NCBI RefSeq assembly: GCF_039631295.1
Contig: NZ_JBDIVE010000010.1
Location: 122,043 to 186,042, forward strand
Length of the DNA stretch: 64,000 nt
Origin: Viridibacterium sediminicola
Lineage (GTDB): Bacteria; Pseudomonadota; Gammaproteobacteria; Burkholderiales; Rhodocyclaceae
Reading direction: 5' to 3'
Numbering within the stretch: the first letter of the stretch is position 1; each line of letters begins with the position of its first letter. Shown one piece after another: positions 37,928 to 46,525 of this stretch. The notes under the pieces are model-generated. The model was given only the letters and a program-made list of their open reading frames with translations, was not told the DNA's origin and searched no databases. Position numbers and translations under genes: made by a program.

Positions 37928-39831
37928 GTCAGTTCTTCCAGTTTGGTGCCCGAGAGGGCGCGGCGGATGCTGGCATCCATGCGCAGTTCGGCAAAGCGCG
38001 TGGTGGCCTGGTTGAGCGCATCGCTCACGCGCTTGAGTTGCTGTGCGTCGCTGCCGCTCTCCAGTTCTTCACCCAGCGCATACATCGCGGCCTGGATGGC
38101 GACGTACTCATCATGGCTGAGCAAGGTGTGGCCATCTTCCTGCAGCGCGATGTCAGTAGCGTCGAGCAGGCGGCGTGCATCGACCTGGGCTTCGCGCAGC
38201 ATGCGCGCGGCCATGTCGGCGTCGGCCTTGCCGTAGGCGTCGAGCAGCATGTCGGTGATTTGATCGTCGTTGAGCCCGTAAGAAGGCTTGACCTGGATCT
38301 GCGCCTCGATGCCCGAGGTTTCCTCGCGTGCGCTGACCGACAACAGGCCGTCAGCATCGATCTGGAACGTTACCCGGATGCGTGCCGCACCGGCCACCAT
38401 CGGCGGGATGCCGCGCAGCTCGAAGCGCGCCAGCGAGCGACAGTCGCTGACCAGCTCGCGCTCGCCTTGCAGCACGTGGATCGCCATTGCGGTCTGGCCG
38501 TCCTTGAAAGTGGTGAATTCCTGGGCGCGTGCGGTGGGAATCGTCGAATTGCGCGGAATCACCTTCTCGACCAGGCCGCCCATGGTTTCCAGCCCCAGCG
38601 ACAGCGGACAGACATCGAGCAGCAGCCAGTCGTCGCCACTGCCCGGTGCGCGATTGCCGGCCAGGATATTGGCCTGCAGCGCGGCGCCCAGGGCGACCAC
38701 TTCGTCGGGGTTGAGATCGGTCAGCGGCTCGCGACCGAACAGCCCGCGCACGGCCTCGCGTACCTGCGGCATGCGCGTCGAACCACCAACCATGACGACT
38801 CCATCGACCTCGTCTGCACGCACACCGGCGTCGCGCAACGCCTTGCGCACCGGCGCAAGACTGCGGGCGATCAGATCCTTCGTCAGCGCCTCGAAAGCCT
38901 CGCGGCTGAGGCTGAAGTCGAAGCGGTGTCCGTTCGACAGCGTCCCGGTGACCTGAGTGACAGGTGCACTCGACAGCGTTTCCTTGGCGGCTCGTGCCTG
39001 CGCCAGCATCATGCGCGTGTCGTTGGGGGAGGGCGCTGCGAGTGCGAGGTTGGACCCGGTTTGCAGCTCGATCTGTTGTCTGATCCAGTCGGCAATCCGG
39101 TGATCGAAATCGTCGCCTCCCAGCGCGGCGTCGCCTGAAGTCGACAGCACTTCAAACACACCGCGGGAGAGTTTGAGAATTGAAATATCGAAGGTGCCGC
39201 CACCCAGATCATAGATAGCGAAGGTCCCTTCGGAACCATTGTCGAGGCCGTAGGCAATCGCCGCCGCCGTCGGTTCGTTGAGCAGGCGCAGCACGTTCAG
39301 CCCGGCCAGGCGCGCCGCGTCCTTGGTGGCCTGACGCTGGGCGTCGTCGAAATAGGCCGGCACGGTGATCACTGCGCCGACCAGTTCGCCACCCAGCGAG
39401 GCTTCGGCACGGCTACGCAGGCTGCGCAGGATCTCGGCCGAGACCTCGACCGGCGATTTGACGCCGGCCCGCGTGTTGAGGCTAAGCATGCCGGGCGCGT
39501 CGACAAACTCGTAGGGCATGCTGGCCGGTTCGGCAATGTCCGCCAGACCACGGCCCATGAAGCGCTTGACCGAGACGATGGTATTGCGCGGGTCCTGGAT
39601 CTGCTCGGCCTGTGCGGCGTAGCCGACGATGATCGGCGCTTCCTCATCGCCGGTGTAGCGCACCACGGAGGGCAGCAGCATCTTGCCGGCCTCGTCGGGC
39701 AACACCTTGACGACACTGCTGGCCACCGTGGCGACAAGCGAGTTGGTGGTGCCCAGATCGATGCCGACGGCCAGGCGATGCTGATGGGGCGCAGCGCTCA
39801 GTCCGGGTTCGGCAATTTGCAGCAAGGCCAT
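37924..39831 (-). CDS. hscA: HscA, Hsp70-type Fe-S chaperone
   Basis: The 635-residue protein is an HscA: the nucleotide-binding domain begins VGIDLGTTNSLVATV, with DAQRQATKDAARLAGLNVLRLLNEPTAAAIAYGL and FAIYDLGGGTFDISIL, and the substrate domain follows at about 400. HscA drives cluster transfer from IscU by binding its LPPVK loop. No hscB co-chaperone gene lies in the operon or the window, which is unusual. It follows iscA by about 110 bp. Confidence 0.95.
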   Translation of the reverse strand: MALLQIAEPGLSAAPHQHRLAVGIDLGTTNSLVATVASSVVKVLPDEAGKMLLPSVVRYTGDEEAPIIVGYAAQAEQIQDPRNTIVSVKRFMGRGLADIAEPASMPYEFVDAPGMLSLNTRAGVKSPVEVSAEILRSLRSRAEASLGGELVGAVITVPAYFDDAQRQATKDAARLAGLNVLRLLNEPTAAAIAYGLDNGSEGTFAIYDLGGGTFDISILKLSRGVFEVLSTSGDAALGGDDFDHRIADWIRQQIELQTGSNLALAAPSPNDTRMMLAQARAAKETLSSAPVTQVTGTLSNGHRFDFSLSREAFEALTKDLIARSLAPVRKALRDAGVRADEVDGVVMVGGSTRMPQVREAVRGLFGREPLTDLNPDEVVALGAALQANILAGNRAPGSGDDWLLLDVCPLSLGLETMGGLVEKVIPRNSTIPTARAQEFTTFKDGQTAMAIHVLQGERELVSDCRSLARFELRGIPPMVAGAARIRVTFQIDADGLLSVSAREETSGIEAQIQVKPSYGLNDDQITDMLLDAYGKADADMAARMLREAQVDARRLLDATDIALQEDGHTLLSHDEYVAIQAAMYALGEELESGSDAQQLKRVSDALNQATTRFAELRMDASIRRALSGTKLEELT

Positions 39832-39939
39832 GGTGAAGCTCCGTGGTAAAGCAGTGTCGCAAGAGTCCCCTCCGCCCGCGTGCAGCGGGCAGTGTCAGCG
39901 CGTGCTGTGCTGTGCTGCGCGGAGAGGTAAGCCGGGCGG

Positions 39940-40260
39940 TTAAACGGCGAAGCTTTCGCCGCAACCGCAGGCGGCCTTGGCATTCGGATTGTTGAACTTG
40001 AAGCCTTCGTTGAGACCTTCGCGCACGAAGTCCAGCTCGGTGCCATCGAGGATCACATGGCTCTTCGGATCAACGACGATGGTCACGCCATTGCTCTCGA
40101 AGAGCTGGTCTTCCGCTTCCGGCGTATCGACGAATTCGAGCGCGTAGGCGAGGCCGGAGCAACCGCTGGTCTTGACGGCCAGACGCAGGCCGACACCACC
40201 GCCACGCTTGATCAGACTCTTCTGCACATGCCGTGCAGCAGCAGGGCTGACTGTGATCAT
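39940..40260 (-). CDS. iscA: IscA, A-type Fe-S carrier
   Basis: The 106-residue A-type carrier has C34 in TSGCSGL and C98-G-C100 near the end, the three-Cys set of IscA/ErpA/SufA. The ATG at 40260 is chosen because upstream residues do not fit the family. It stands directly behind a second A-type carrier, with 11 bp between them. Confidence 0.92.
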   Translation of the reverse strand: MITVSPAAARHVQKSLIKRGGGVGLRLAVKTSGCSGLAYALEFVDTPEAEDQLFESNGVTIVVDPKSHVILDGTELDFVREGLNEGFKFNNPNAKAACGCGESFAV

Positions 40261-40271
40261 GATGAAGCTCC

Positions 40272-40622
40272 TTAGACCGAGAACGAGCTGCCGCAACCGC
40301 AGGTCGAGGTTGCGTTCGGATTGCGGATGACAAAGCGCGAACCTTCGAGGCCGTCTTCGAAATCGATCTCGGCGCCCATCAGGTACTGCATGCTCATTGC
40401 ATCGACGACCAGCTTGACGCCGCCCTTTTCGATGGCCATGTCGTCTTCCTTGTCTTCTTCTTCGAAGGCGAAGCCGTACTGGAAGCCCGAGCAGCCTCCG
40501 CCGGAGACATAGACGCGCAGCTTCAGCGCGGGATTGCCTTCTTCGGCGATCATTTCAGCGACCTTGCTGGCCGCTGCGTCGGAGAAGTTGATCGGCGAGG
40601 GCATTTCAGTGACTGCATTCAT
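40272..40622 (-). CDS. ErpA-like A-type Fe-S carrier
   Basis: The 116-residue protein is a second A-type carrier: C44 in VSGGGCSGFQYGF and C108-G-C110 near the end. The FQYGFAFEEEDKEDD segment is nearer to ErpA/NifIscA than to IscA. It sits between iscU and iscA, so the operon carries two carriers, perhaps one for housekeeping and one for nitrogenase. The start is ATG 40622 with AAAGGAAG in front. Confidence 0.9.
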   Translation of the reverse strand: MNAVTEMPSPINFSDAAASKVAEMIAEEGNPALKLRVYVSGGGCSGFQYGFAFEEEDKEDDMAIEKGGVKLVVDAMSMQYLMGAEIDFEDGLEGSRFVIRNPNATSTCGCGSSFSV

Positions 40623-40633
40623 GACGCTTCCTT

Positions 40634-41056
40634 TCAGGCGGCTTGTTCGACGACGACGGCGGGGCAGGCACCATCCGCTTGCTGCTTGGTGCGGAAGTCG
40701 GCGACAGCGGCCTTGATGGCGTCTTCGGCGAGGATCGAACAGTGGATCTTGACCGGCGGCAGGGCCAGCTCTTCGGCGATGTCGGTGTTCTTGATGGCCA
40801 GCGCTTCGTCGAGCGTCTTGCCCTTGACCCATTCGGTGACCAGGGAGGACGAGGCAATTGCCGAGCCACAGCCATAGGTCTTGAATTTCGCGTCCTCGAT
40901 GACGCCGGCCGCATTGACCTTGATCTGCAGCTTCATCACATCGCCGCAGGCTGGCGCGCCAACCATGCCGGTGCCCACATCATCATCCGCCGAAGACATC
41001 GAGCCAACGTTGCGGGGATTGTCGTAGTGATCCAGAACCTTGTCGCTATATGCCAT
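40634..41056 (-). CDS. iscU: IscU, Fe-S cluster scaffold
   Basis: The 140-residue scaffold shows the three ligand Cys C37, C63 and C106, the D39 that tunes cluster release, and the HscA-binding loop LPPVK at 99-103. It takes sulfur from IscS and iron to build [2Fe-2S]/[4Fe-4S] clusters. An AAAGGAGC site precedes the start. The 123-bp spacer to iscS contains four CTAG words. Confidence 0.95.
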   Translation of the reverse strand: MAYSDKVLDHYDNPRNVGSMSSADDDVGTGMVGAPACGDVMKLQIKVNAAGVIEDAKFKTYGCGSAIASSSLVTEWVKGKTLDEALAIKNTDIAEELALPPVKIHCSILAEDAIKAAVADFRTKQQADGACPAVVVEQAA

Positions 41057-41179
41057 TTGCTTGCTCCTTTCAGTCGCGAGGCTTAGGGGCTGGAGGCTAT
41101 GGACTAGATTGAGTTTCCGCGCGCTGGTGCGCGCGCATGCTTTCTCTAGCCCCTTATCCCTAGCTCCTAGTCCCTCAAA
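41057..41179 (-). other. iscS-iscU spacer with CTAG cluster and hairpins
   Basis: CTAG, a rare word in such genomes, occurs at 41104, 41146, 41160 and 41167. GGGGCTGGAGGCTATGGACTAG roughly mirrors the CTAGCCCC...CTAGTCCC part, and CGCGCGC-TGGT-GCGCGCG is a short perfect hairpin. It may tune iscS against iscU expression. Confidence 0.35.
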
Positions 41180-42391
41180 TCAATGTGCAGCCCACTGCAC
41201 GGAATTCAGATCGATACCTTCGCGATGCATGTCCCACAGCGGCGAGAGCTCGCGCAGCTTGCTGACGGCAGTGGAGATTTTCTCGATCACCGCATCGACT
41301 TCGTCCTGCGTGGTGAAGCGACCGATCGAGAAGCGGATCGAGCTGTGCGCAAGCTCGTCGCTGCGGCCCAGCGCGCGCAGCACATAGGAGGGTTCCAGAC
41401 TGGCCGAGGTACAGGCCGAGCCGGAGGAGACCGCCACATCCTTGATGCCCATCAGCAGCGATTCGCCTTCGACGAAGTTGAAGCTGAGGTTGAGGTTGTG
41501 CGGCACGCGGCGTTCCAGATCGCCGTTGAGGAAGACCTGGTCGAGCTTGACCAAGCCATTCATCAGGCGGTCGCGCAGCCAGCGGATGCGTTCGTTCTCG
41601 GTGCCCATGGCTTCACGGGCGATCCAGTAGGCTTCGCCCATGCCGACGATCTGGTGGGTCGGTAAGGTGCCGGAGCGCATGCCACGTTCATGACCGCCGC
41701 CGTGGATCAGCGCTTCGATGCGCACACGCGGCTTGCGGCAGACGTAGAGGGCGCCGATGCCCTTGGGGCCGTAGGTCTTGTGCGCCGACATCGACATCAT
41801 GTCGATCGGCAGCTCGTCGAGATTGATGTCGACCTTGCCGGTGGCCTGTGCGGCATCGACGTGGAACAGGATGCCCTTGTCACGACAGATGGTGCCCAGT
41901 GCGGCGACGTCCTGGATCACGCCGATCTCGTTATTGACGAACATCACCGAGGCGAGAATGGTGTCGGGGCGGATCGCTGCCTTGAAAGCTTCGATGTCGA
42001 GCAGGCCGTTTTCCTGCACATCGAGGTAGCTGACTTCGAAGCCGTCGCGTTCGAGTTCGCGGCAGGTATCGAGCACCGCCTTGTGTTCGGTCTTGACGGT
42101 GATGATGTGCTTGCCGCGTGCCGCGTGGAAACGCGCTGCACCCTTGATGGCGAGATTATTCGATTCGGTTGCGCCCGAGGTCCACACGATTTCGCGGGGA
42201 TCTGCACCGACCAGTGCCGCCACTTGTTCGCGGGCAATTTCCACCGCCTCTTCCGCCGCCCAGCCGTAGCTGTGCGAGCGGCTGGCCGGATTGCCGAAGT
42301 TGTCGAAGAGCCAGGGCATCATCTTTGCGACAACGCGTGGATCGACAGGTGTAGTAGCGGAATAGTCCAGATAGATCGGGCGGTTCGTCAT
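41180..42391 (-). CDS. iscS: IscS, cysteine desulfurase
   Basis: The 403-residue enzyme has the PLP lysine in SMSAHKTYGPKGIGAL and the active Cys loop VSSGSACTSASLEPSYVL, which marks the IscS/NifS class I group; the length fits IscS. It makes persulfide for IscU and other acceptors. The ATG at 42391 follows AGGAGAGAAAG. First gene of the isc operon; there is no iscR in front. The sigma-54 candidate at 42452 and the FNR box at 42479 suggest it is turned on in low-oxygen or N2-fixing conditions. Confidence 0.94.
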   Translation of the reverse strand: MTNRPIYLDYSATTPVDPRVVAKMMPWLFDNFGNPASRSHSYGWAAEEAVEIAREQVAALVGADPREIVWTSGATESNNLAIKGAARFHAARGKHIITVKTEHKAVLDTCRELERDGFEVSYLDVQENGLLDIEAFKAAIRPDTILASVMFVNNEIGVIQDVAALGTICRDKGILFHVDAAQATGKVDINLDELPIDMMSMSAHKTYGPKGIGALYVCRKPRVRIEALIHGGGHERGMRSGTLPTHQIVGMGEAYWIAREAMGTENERIRWLRDRLMNGLVKLDQVFLNGDLERRVPHNLNLSFNFVEGESLLMGIKDVAVSSGSACTSASLEPSYVLRALGRSDELAHSSIRFSIGRFTTQDEVDAVIEKISTAVSKLRELSPLWDMHREGIDLNSVQWAAH

Positions 42392-42451
42392 CTTTCTCTC
42401 CTGCTTTGATTCGGGCATTCGCTTGGCGTGAATCAGCCTGCAGGACCCTCT

Positions 42452-42469
42452 AAGCAACTTGCGAACCAG
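42452..42469 (-). promoter_or_regulatory. Sigma-54 promoter candidate of the isc operon
   Basis: On the minus strand CTGGTTCGCAAGTTGCTT has TGG at -24, TTGCT at -12 and GG-N10-GC spacing; the -24 CAC is TTC. It lies 62 bp before the iscS start. Confidence 0.5.
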
Positions 42470-42478
42470 TTTTGAATT

Positions 42479-42492
42479 TTGATCTGGATCAA
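42479..42492. promoter_or_regulatory. FNR/Anr box
   Basis: TTGATCTGGATCAA is a perfect TTGAT-N4-ATCAA site between the isc and rnf operons, next to the isc promoter candidate. Confidence 0.75.
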
Positions 42493-42550
42493 GTGTTTAG
42501 CGCATTTTCTGCGGCGCCGCAGCGAAACGTGTCGAACACGATGTCGAATT

Positions 42551-42566
42551 TGTCGCATAGCTGACG
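42551..42566. promoter_or_regulatory. NifA-type upstream site on the isc side
   Basis: TGTCGCATAGCTGACG is TGT-N10-ACG, one base off the consensus, and begins with the recurrent TTTGTCGCA motif. It is about 84 bp from the -24 of the isc promoter candidate. Confidence 0.4.
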
Positions 42567-42693
42567 CGTCACTTGCGCATGGATTTGTCAGCTGCTGCTG
42601 CGGCCAACGGGCGCGCACGCACGTGTACGCACGCGCGCCCGTTGCGCGCCGAACGCTGTTCGTCGTGGCGGCTTGATGTCGTGTTTCGCGCTG

Positions 42694-42709
42694 TGTGACA
42701 AGCCCGACA
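42694..42709. promoter_or_regulatory. NifA upstream site for rnfA
   Basis: TGTGACAAGCCCGACA is a perfect TGT-N10-ACA, 63 bp before the -24 of the rnf promoter; its reverse complement carries TTGTCACA. Confidence 0.7.
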
Positions 42710-42771
42710 AAGGCCTCTTCGAGATTGCCGCGTAGTCGAAGCAAGTGATTGATGAGAAATGACTTTGTTTC

Positions 42772-42788
42772 TCTGGCACAGGCCATGC
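42772..42788 (+). promoter_or_regulatory. Sigma-54 promoter of the rnf operon
   Basis: TGGCACAGGCCATGCAT has GG at 42773-42774 and GC at 42785-42786 with ten bases between, matching TGGCAC-N5-TGCA, 29 bp before rnfA. Confidence 0.85.
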
Positions 42789-42816
42789 ATAGCAGCGGGA
42801 AACAGGAGGTTTCCCC

Positions 42817-43407
42817 ATGCGCGAAATGTTGCTCACCATCATTGGCATAGTGCTCGTCAACAACGTGGTGCTGGTCAAGTTTCTAGGTCTGTGTCCCTTC
42901 ATGGGCGTGTCGAACAAAATTGACGGCGCCGTCGGTATGGGTCTGGCTACGACCTTTGTGATGACTTTGTCATCCGCTGCGGCGTGGGCGCTGGAGAACT
43001 GGTTGCTGATCGCATTCGACCTGGTCTATCTGCGCATCCTCACCTACATCCTGGTCATTGCGGCGGTGGTGCAGTTTGTCGAAATGTTTGTCAAGAAAGT
43101 CACCCCGGATCTGTATCGCGTGCTCGGCATCTACCTGCCGCTGATCACCACCAACTGTGCCGTGCTGGGTATTCCGCTGATCAATGCACAGGCCAAGGCG
43201 GGGCTCGGGCTGGCGGTGATCAACGGCTTTGCTTCCGGGCTCGGGTTCTCGCTGGTGATGATCATCTTCGCCGGTCTGCGCGAACGCCTGGCCCTGGTCC
43301 GCGTGCCGGCGACCTTCAGCGGTGCGCCGATTGCCTACATCACGGCCAGCCTGCTGGCGCTGGCCTTCATGGGTTTCACCGGTCTCGCGCCAGCAAGCAT
43401 TCACTGA
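42817..43407 (+). CDS. rnfA: RnfA, membrane subunit of the Rnf complex
   Basis: The 196-residue protein has six membrane helices and the RnfA/NqrE blocks NNVVLVKFLGLCPFMGVS and ITTNCAVLGIPLIN, whose Cys pair holds a membrane [2Fe-2S] cluster. RnfA and RnfE form a pseudo-symmetric pair. AGGAGG precedes the start. It opens the rnfABCDGEH operon, which couples ion flow to ferredoxin reduction for nitrogenase. Confidence 0.96.
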   Translation: MREMLLTIIGIVLVNNVVLVKFLGLCPFMGVSNKIDGAVGMGLATTFVMTLSSAAAWALENWLLIAFDLVYLRILTYILVIAAVVQFVEMFVKKVTPDLYRVLGIYLPLITTNCAVLGIPLINAQAKAGLGLAVINGFASGLGFSLVMIIFAGLRERLALVRVPATFSGAPIAYITASLLALAFMGFTGLAPASIH

Positions 43408-43429
43408 CATATTCAAGGAGGCCAGGAAC

Positions 43430-43957
43430 ATGTTAACTGCCATGGTGAGTCTTGCCGCGATCAGCTCCGGTCTGGGGCTGGTGCTGGGCATCGCAGCGAA
43501 GAAGCTGCATGTCGAGGGTGATGCGCGGGTGGAAGAAGTGATGGCCATGCTGCCTGCCGCCAACTGCGGTCAGTGCGGCTTTCCCGGCTGTGCCGGTGCG
43601 GCCCAGGCGATTGTCGCCGGTGAGGCTTCGCCCAGCTGCTGCCCGCCCGGCGGCAAGGTGGTTGCGCAGACGATTGCCGATCACCTGGGCATCAAGCTCG
43701 ATGACGGTGGCGAGGCGCCGCGTCCGATGGTGGCCACCATCCAGGAGGCGATCTGCATCGGCTGCACCAAGTGTTTCCGTACCTGCCCGTCCGACGCCAT
43801 CATCGGCAGCACCAAGCAGCTGCATACGGTGATGGATGAAGCCTGCACCGGTTGCAACCAATGCACCGAAAAATGCCCGACCGGCGCGATCTGCATGATC
43901 GAAGTGCCCGAGACCCTCGGCACCTGGGTCATGCCCAAACCTGCCATGGTGTCCTGA
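43430..43957 (+). CDS. rnfB: RnfB, Fe-S subunit of the Rnf complex
   Basis: The 175-residue protein has an N-terminal membrane helix, the Fe-S domain CGQCGFPGCAGAAQAIVAGEASPSCCPPGG and two [4Fe-4S] motifs (CIGCTKCFRTCP and CTGCNQCTEKCP). It takes or gives electrons to soluble ferredoxin. I use ATG 43430, preceded by AAGGAGGCC; the upstream frame overlaps rnfA. Confidence 0.95.
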   Translation: MLTAMVSLAAISSGLGLVLGIAAKKLHVEGDARVEEVMAMLPAANCGQCGFPGCAGAAQAIVAGEASPSCCPPGGKVVAQTIADHLGIKLDDGGEAPRPMVATIQEAICIGCTKCFRTCPSDAIIGSTKQLHTVMDEACTGCNQCTEKCPTGAICMIEVPETLGTWVMPKPAMVS

Positions 43958-43958
43958 C

Positions 43959-45461
43959 ATGAGTGCCATTGTCATTCCTCCGATCCGCAAGCTCCTGCAG
44001 CGCTGGGGCGTGCATCCGGATAGCCACAAATTCCCCGCCTGCGGCCTGGCCATCGAAGAGGCCGGCTTGCCGCCGCTGCTCACCGTGCCGCTGTCGCAAC
44101 ACGTTGGCGCCGCTGCGCGCCCGGTGGTCGCCGTCGGTGATCAGGTGCTGCGTGGCCAGCTGATTGCCGACGCGGTCGGCAATATCTCGGCGCCGCTGCA
44201 TGCGCCGACCTCCGGTGTGGTGGTGGCGATTGCCGAAGCCAGCATGCCGCACCCCTCGGGCCTGCCTGATCTGGCGATCCACATCCGCCCCGATGGGCGC
44301 GACGAATGGGCGCCCCTGCACGCCGAGCACTATCCGATCAACCTCGATGGCGCCGAAATCGCCCGCCGCGTGGCGGCTGCAGGCATCGTCGGCATGGGCG
44401 GCGCGACCTTTCCTTCGGCGGTCAAGCTGGCGCTGGGCGCCAAGAACAAGATCACCACGCTGATCCTCAATGGCAGCGAGTGCGAGCCCTACCTTTCCTG
44501 TGACGACCGCCTGATGCAGGAGCATGCGGACGGCATCGTCGAGGGCGCACGCCTGATTCTCAAAGCGACCGGCGCCACGCGGGTGCTGGTCGGCATCGAG
44601 GACAACAAGCCCGAAGCGATCACGGCGATGAAGATCGCCGCCAAGGCTTACCCCGAAGTGTTCATCGCCAAGGTGCCCAGCCGCTATCCGATGGGGGCTG
44701 ACCGTCAGCTGATCCAGACCCTCACCGGCATCGAAGCACCGGCCGATGGACGCGCCGCCGATGTCGGCGTAGTGGTGCACAACGTCGGTACCGCCTATGC
44801 CGTGCATCGCGCGCTGCGCTTTGGCGAGCCGCTGACCGAGCGGGTGATCACCGTTGCCGGTGGTGCGGTGCGCGAGCCACGCAATTTGCGCGCGCGCATC
44901 GGTACGCCGATGTCCTATCTGTTCGAGCGCTGTGGCGGCCTCGCCAGTTCGCCGGCGCGGGTGGTGGTGGGCGGGCCGATGATGGGGATCGGCGTGCCGA
45001 ACTTCGAAGCACCGGTGGTCAAGGGCGCCAGCGGCGCACTGGCGCTGACTGCGGCCGAAGTCGGCGAACGCGAACCGAGTGCCTGCATCCGCTGCTCCAG
45101 CTGCGTGAGTGCTTGTCCGGTCGGCCTGATGCCGCTGGAAATGGCCTCGCTGATCAATGCCAACGAGCTGGGCAAGGCAGACGACATCGGCCTCGGTGAC
45201 TGCCTCACCTGTGGCGCCTGCGGCTTTGTCTGTCCGTCGCGGATTCCGCTGGTGCAGTACTTCTACCACGCCAAGGGCGAGCTCTCGGCGATGAGTCGCG
45301 ACAAGAAACGGCTGGACAACATCAAGGCGCTGACCGATGCCAAGACCGAACGCATCGAACGCGAAAAACGCGAGAAGGCTGAAGCCCACGCCCGCCGCAA
45401 GGCCGAGCGCGCCGCCGCAGCCGCCGCCGAAAAACCGAGCAAGAGTGAGGCCGCATCATGA
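43959..45461 (+). CDS. rnfC: RnfC, NADH-binding subunit of the Rnf complex
   Basis: The 500-residue protein has the FMN/NADH-binding domain (VGMGGATFPSAVKLALG, LILNGSECEPYLSCDDRLM), an SLBB-like part and two [4Fe-4S] motifs, CIRCSSCVSACPVGLMP and CLTCGACGFVCPSRIP. The C-terminus is a charged, Ala/Lys/Glu-rich helix. It starts one base after rnfB and ends in an ATGA overlap with rnfD. Confidence 0.96.
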   Translation: MSAIVIPPIRKLLQRWGVHPDSHKFPACGLAIEEAGLPPLLTVPLSQHVGAAARPVVAVGDQVLRGQLIADAVGNISAPLHAPTSGVVVAIAEASMPHPSGLPDLAIHIRPDGRDEWAPLHAEHYPINLDGAEIARRVAAAGIVGMGGATFPSAVKLALGAKNKITTLILNGSECEPYLSCDDRLMQEHADGIVEGARLILKATGATRVLVGIEDNKPEAITAMKIAAKAYPEVFIAKVPSRYPMGADRQLIQTLTGIEAPADGRAADVGVVVHNVGTAYAVHRALRFGEPLTERVITVAGGAVREPRNLRARIGTPMSYLFERCGGLASSPARVVVGGPMMGIGVPNFEAPVVKGASGALALTAAEVGEREPSACIRCSSCVSACPVGLMPLEMASLINANELGKADDIGLGDCLTCGACGFVCPSRIPLVQYFYHAKGELSAMSRDKKRLDNIKALTDAKTERIEREKREKAEAHARRKAERAAAAAAEKPSKSEAAS

Positions 45462-46525
45462 GTCAGGTTCATGCATCTCCCCACGCGCTGAGCAGCCGCA
45501 CCACCAGCCAGATCATGGGCCTGGTATTGCTGGCGCTCACGCCCGCCACCCTGGCCGGCTTCTGGCAGTTTGGCTGGTCGGCCTTCCTGTTCTGGGCGGT
45601 CTGTGTGCTGTCCTGCGTGTTCTTTGAAGCGTTGTGCCTGAACTGGGCCGGCAAGCGCGTGATGCCCGTGCTGTGGGATGGTTCGGCGGTGCTCACCGGT
45701 TGGTTGCTGGCCATGTCGATGCCGCCCTGGGCGCCCTGGTGGGTCGGCTTCCTCGGCGCAGCCTGCGCCATCGTGCTGGGCAAGCAGGTGTTTGGCGGAT
45801 TGGGCTGCAATCTGTTCAACCCGGCGATGGTTGGCCGCACCCTGTTGCTGGTTTCATTTCCGGTGCAGATGACGCAATGGGTCAGCCCGCTGTCGGCGAC
45901 ACTGCCGCACGATTTCAGCCATGCACTGACGCAGATCTTCCTCAACAACGGCGTGCCGGATGCAATGACCAGCGCCTCCTTGCTGGGCCATGTCAAAACC
46001 GAACTCAGTCGCGGCGCGCCGCTGATCGACGGGCTCAAGCTCTTCGTGCCCTGGCAGTCCTTCGTCGGCGCGCGCGCCGGCAGTCTTGGCGAAACCTCGG
46101 CCTTGCTGATCCTTGCTGGCGGCCTGTTCCTCGTTGCCAAGCGCATCATCGGCTTGCGCATCCCGATCGGCTTCATGCTCGGCCTTGGCCTGCCTGCGCT
46201 GATTGCCCACGGCCTCGCGCCTGATGCCTTCATTCCGCTCTCGGCGCACCTGCTCTCCGGTGGCGCCATGCTCGGTGCATTCTTCATCGCCACCGACTAC
46301 GTCACTTCTCCCAGCGCACCGGCCGGGCAGTGGGCGTTTGCGCTGGGTTGCGGCCTGCTGACCTGGTTGATCCGTACTTGGGGCGGTTATCCCGAAGGTG
46401 TGGGCTTTGCTGTTTTGATCATGAACGCGCTGACGCCTCTGCTCGATATGTGGCGGCCGCGCATCTTCGGCCGTAGCCTCACGGGCAAGTCGCTGCCGGC
46501 ACGCCGTGTGGAGAGTGTGCGATGA
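45458..46525 (+). CDS. rnfD: RnfD, FMN-carrying membrane subunit of the Rnf complex
   Basis: The 355-residue protein has about nine membrane helices and the flavinylation region NNGVPDAMTSASLLGHV, where Thr in DAMTSAS should carry covalent FMN, as well as IATDYVTSPSAPAGQW near the end, as in NqrB. It links to rnfC and rnfG by ATGA overlaps. Confidence 0.95.
   Translation: MSQVHASPHALSSRTTSQIMGLVLLALTPATLAGFWQFGWSAFLFWAVCVLSCVFFEALCLNWAGKRVMPVLWDGSAVLTGWLLAMSMPPWAPWWVGFLGAACAIVLGKQVFGGLGCNLFNPAMVGRTLLLVSFPVQMTQWVSPLSATLPHDFSHALTQIFLNNGVPDAMTSASLLGHVKTELSRGAPLIDGLKLFVPWQSFVGARAGSLGETSALLILAGGLFLVAKRIIGLRIPIGFMLGLGLPALIAHGLAPDAFIPLSAHLLSGGAMLGAFFIATDYVTSPSAPAGQWAFALGCGLLTWLIRTWGGYPEGVGFAVLIMNALTPLLDMWRPRIFGRSLTGKSLPARRVESVR

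Noticed and set aside
37924..39831. DnaK instead of HscA
   Set aside because: Sequence is highly divergent from DnaK, lacks its long C-terminal tail, and the gene is in the isc operon, coupled to fdx.
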